Program-made: the position numbers and the translations under genes
The notes under the pieces: model-generated
What the model was told of the DNA's origin: nothing
What the model saw: the letters and a program-made list of their open reading frames with translations, nothing else
Databases searched by the model: none
Shown: positions 5,417 to 5,648 of the stretch, piece by piece
Layout: each line of letters starts with the position of its first letter
Position numbering within the stretch: position 1 is the first letter of the stretch
NCBI GenBank assembly: GCA_018623875.1
Contig: JAAZUZ010000116.1
Span: 1-5,648 of the forward strand
Origin: Synechococcus sp. HW_metabat.21
Lineage (GTDB): Bacteria; Cyanobacteriota; Cyanobacteriia; PCC-6307; Cyanobiaceae
DNA: 5,648 bases
Reading direction: 5' to 3'

Positions 5417-5648
5417 TAGAGCTCGACCCCTTCAGGGAGCTTGCGGCCTTCCTCCTTCAGCTCGACCCAGCGGCGAGCCGATTCGCCGCAGGTCTTCGGG
5501 GTGGGGAAGATCTTCCCGGGGTTCGCCAACCCATCGGGATCGAAGGCCCGGCGCACCAGTTGCATCGTCTCGAGATCGTCCGGGCTGAACATCCAGTCCA
5601 TGTAGCAACGCTTGTCGCTGCCCACCCCGTGTTCGCCACTGATGCTGC
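5413..5648 (-). CDS. glcD: Glycolate oxidase subunit GlcD-like FAD-linked oxidase, C-terminal 77 residues only
   Basis: The minus strand is open from the right edge to a TAG at 5413-5415 and encodes the final 77 residues of a larger protein. It starts SISGEHGVGSDK, the conserved loop of the FAD-linked oxidase C-terminal domain (usually T/S-SGEHG-I/V-G), and continues with MFSPDDLETMQLVRRAFDP and the family ending DGLANPGKIFPTPKTCGES. This matches GlcD of glycolate oxidase/dehydrogenase, which in cyanobacteria oxidises photorespiratory glycolate to glyoxylate together with GlcE and GlcF. D-lactate dehydrogenases of the same fold share the loop, so the substrate is inferred; the PGKIFPTPKTC tail favours GlcD. 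About 400 residues, including the FAD-binding PCMH domain, must lie to the right of the window. The gene is convergent with xthA, with a 4-bp overlap of the stop codons. Confidence 0.85.
   Translation of the reverse strand, partial: SISGEHGVGSDKRCYMDWMFSPDDLETMQLVRRAFDPDGLANPGKIFPTPKTCGESARRWVELKEEGRKLPEGVELY

Noticed and set aside
5404..5424. Inverted repeat GAGCT/AGCTC as a terminator between xthA and the glcD-like gene
   Set aside because: The stem is only 5 bp with an 11-nt loop and no U-tract on either strand; it lies across both coding ends.
1..5648. Mobile element, CRISPR array, tRNA or prophage remnant
   Set aside because: No repeated spacers, transposase motifs, terminal inverted repeats, tRNA-like cloverleaf or sharp composition change were seen by eye.

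Overview
The window is 5.65 kb of GC-rich, tightly packed DNA. Gene content and protein style point to a cyanobacterium of the marine or brackish Synechococcus/Cyanobium type: an AAA-less M41-like membrane peptidase, a cyanobacterial-looking conserved protein with an RG-rich tail, LarC, a GlcD-type glycolate oxidoreductase, and short, alanine/leucine/glutamine-rich proteins with almost no intergenic space. This assignment is inferred from protein resemblance; no rRNA or marker gene is present.

Minus-strand block (1-3312). Four genes are read leftwards as one likely transcription unit. In order of transcription they are a 201-aa conserved protein with an RG-rich tail, a 220-aa M41/FtsH-like zinc peptidase lacking an ATPase domain, LarC (nickel insertion for the nickel-pincer nucleotide cofactor), and a UPF0104-type multi-pass membrane protein that runs off the left edge. 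The last three are joined by start/stop overlaps (TGATG at 2027-2031, GTGA at 836-839), each preceded by a strong Shine-Dalgarno-like sequence, so translation is probably coupled. The UPF0104 gene has no end inside the window and is easily missed; it is the only gene that explains bases 1-839.

Centre (3313-4594). A 103-bp divergent spacer separates that unit from a plus-strand, membrane-anchored TPR-like protein. The 3' end of the TPR gene overlaps by 35 bp the end of a convergent small gene for a secreted protein of 107 aa. The small gene in turn diverges from xthA across only 56 bp.

Right end (4595-5648). xthA (exonuclease III family AP endonuclease) is complete. It is convergent with, and overlaps by 4 bp, the C-terminal end of a GlcD-like FAD-linked oxidase that continues beyond the window.

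I found no tRNA, rRNA, CRISPR array, insertion sequence, riboswitch or convincing intrinsic terminator. The region looks like compact core-genome sequence. The points most worth following up are the larC cluster without other lar genes in view, the AAA-less M41 peptidase translationally linked to it, and the two uncharacterised proteins.
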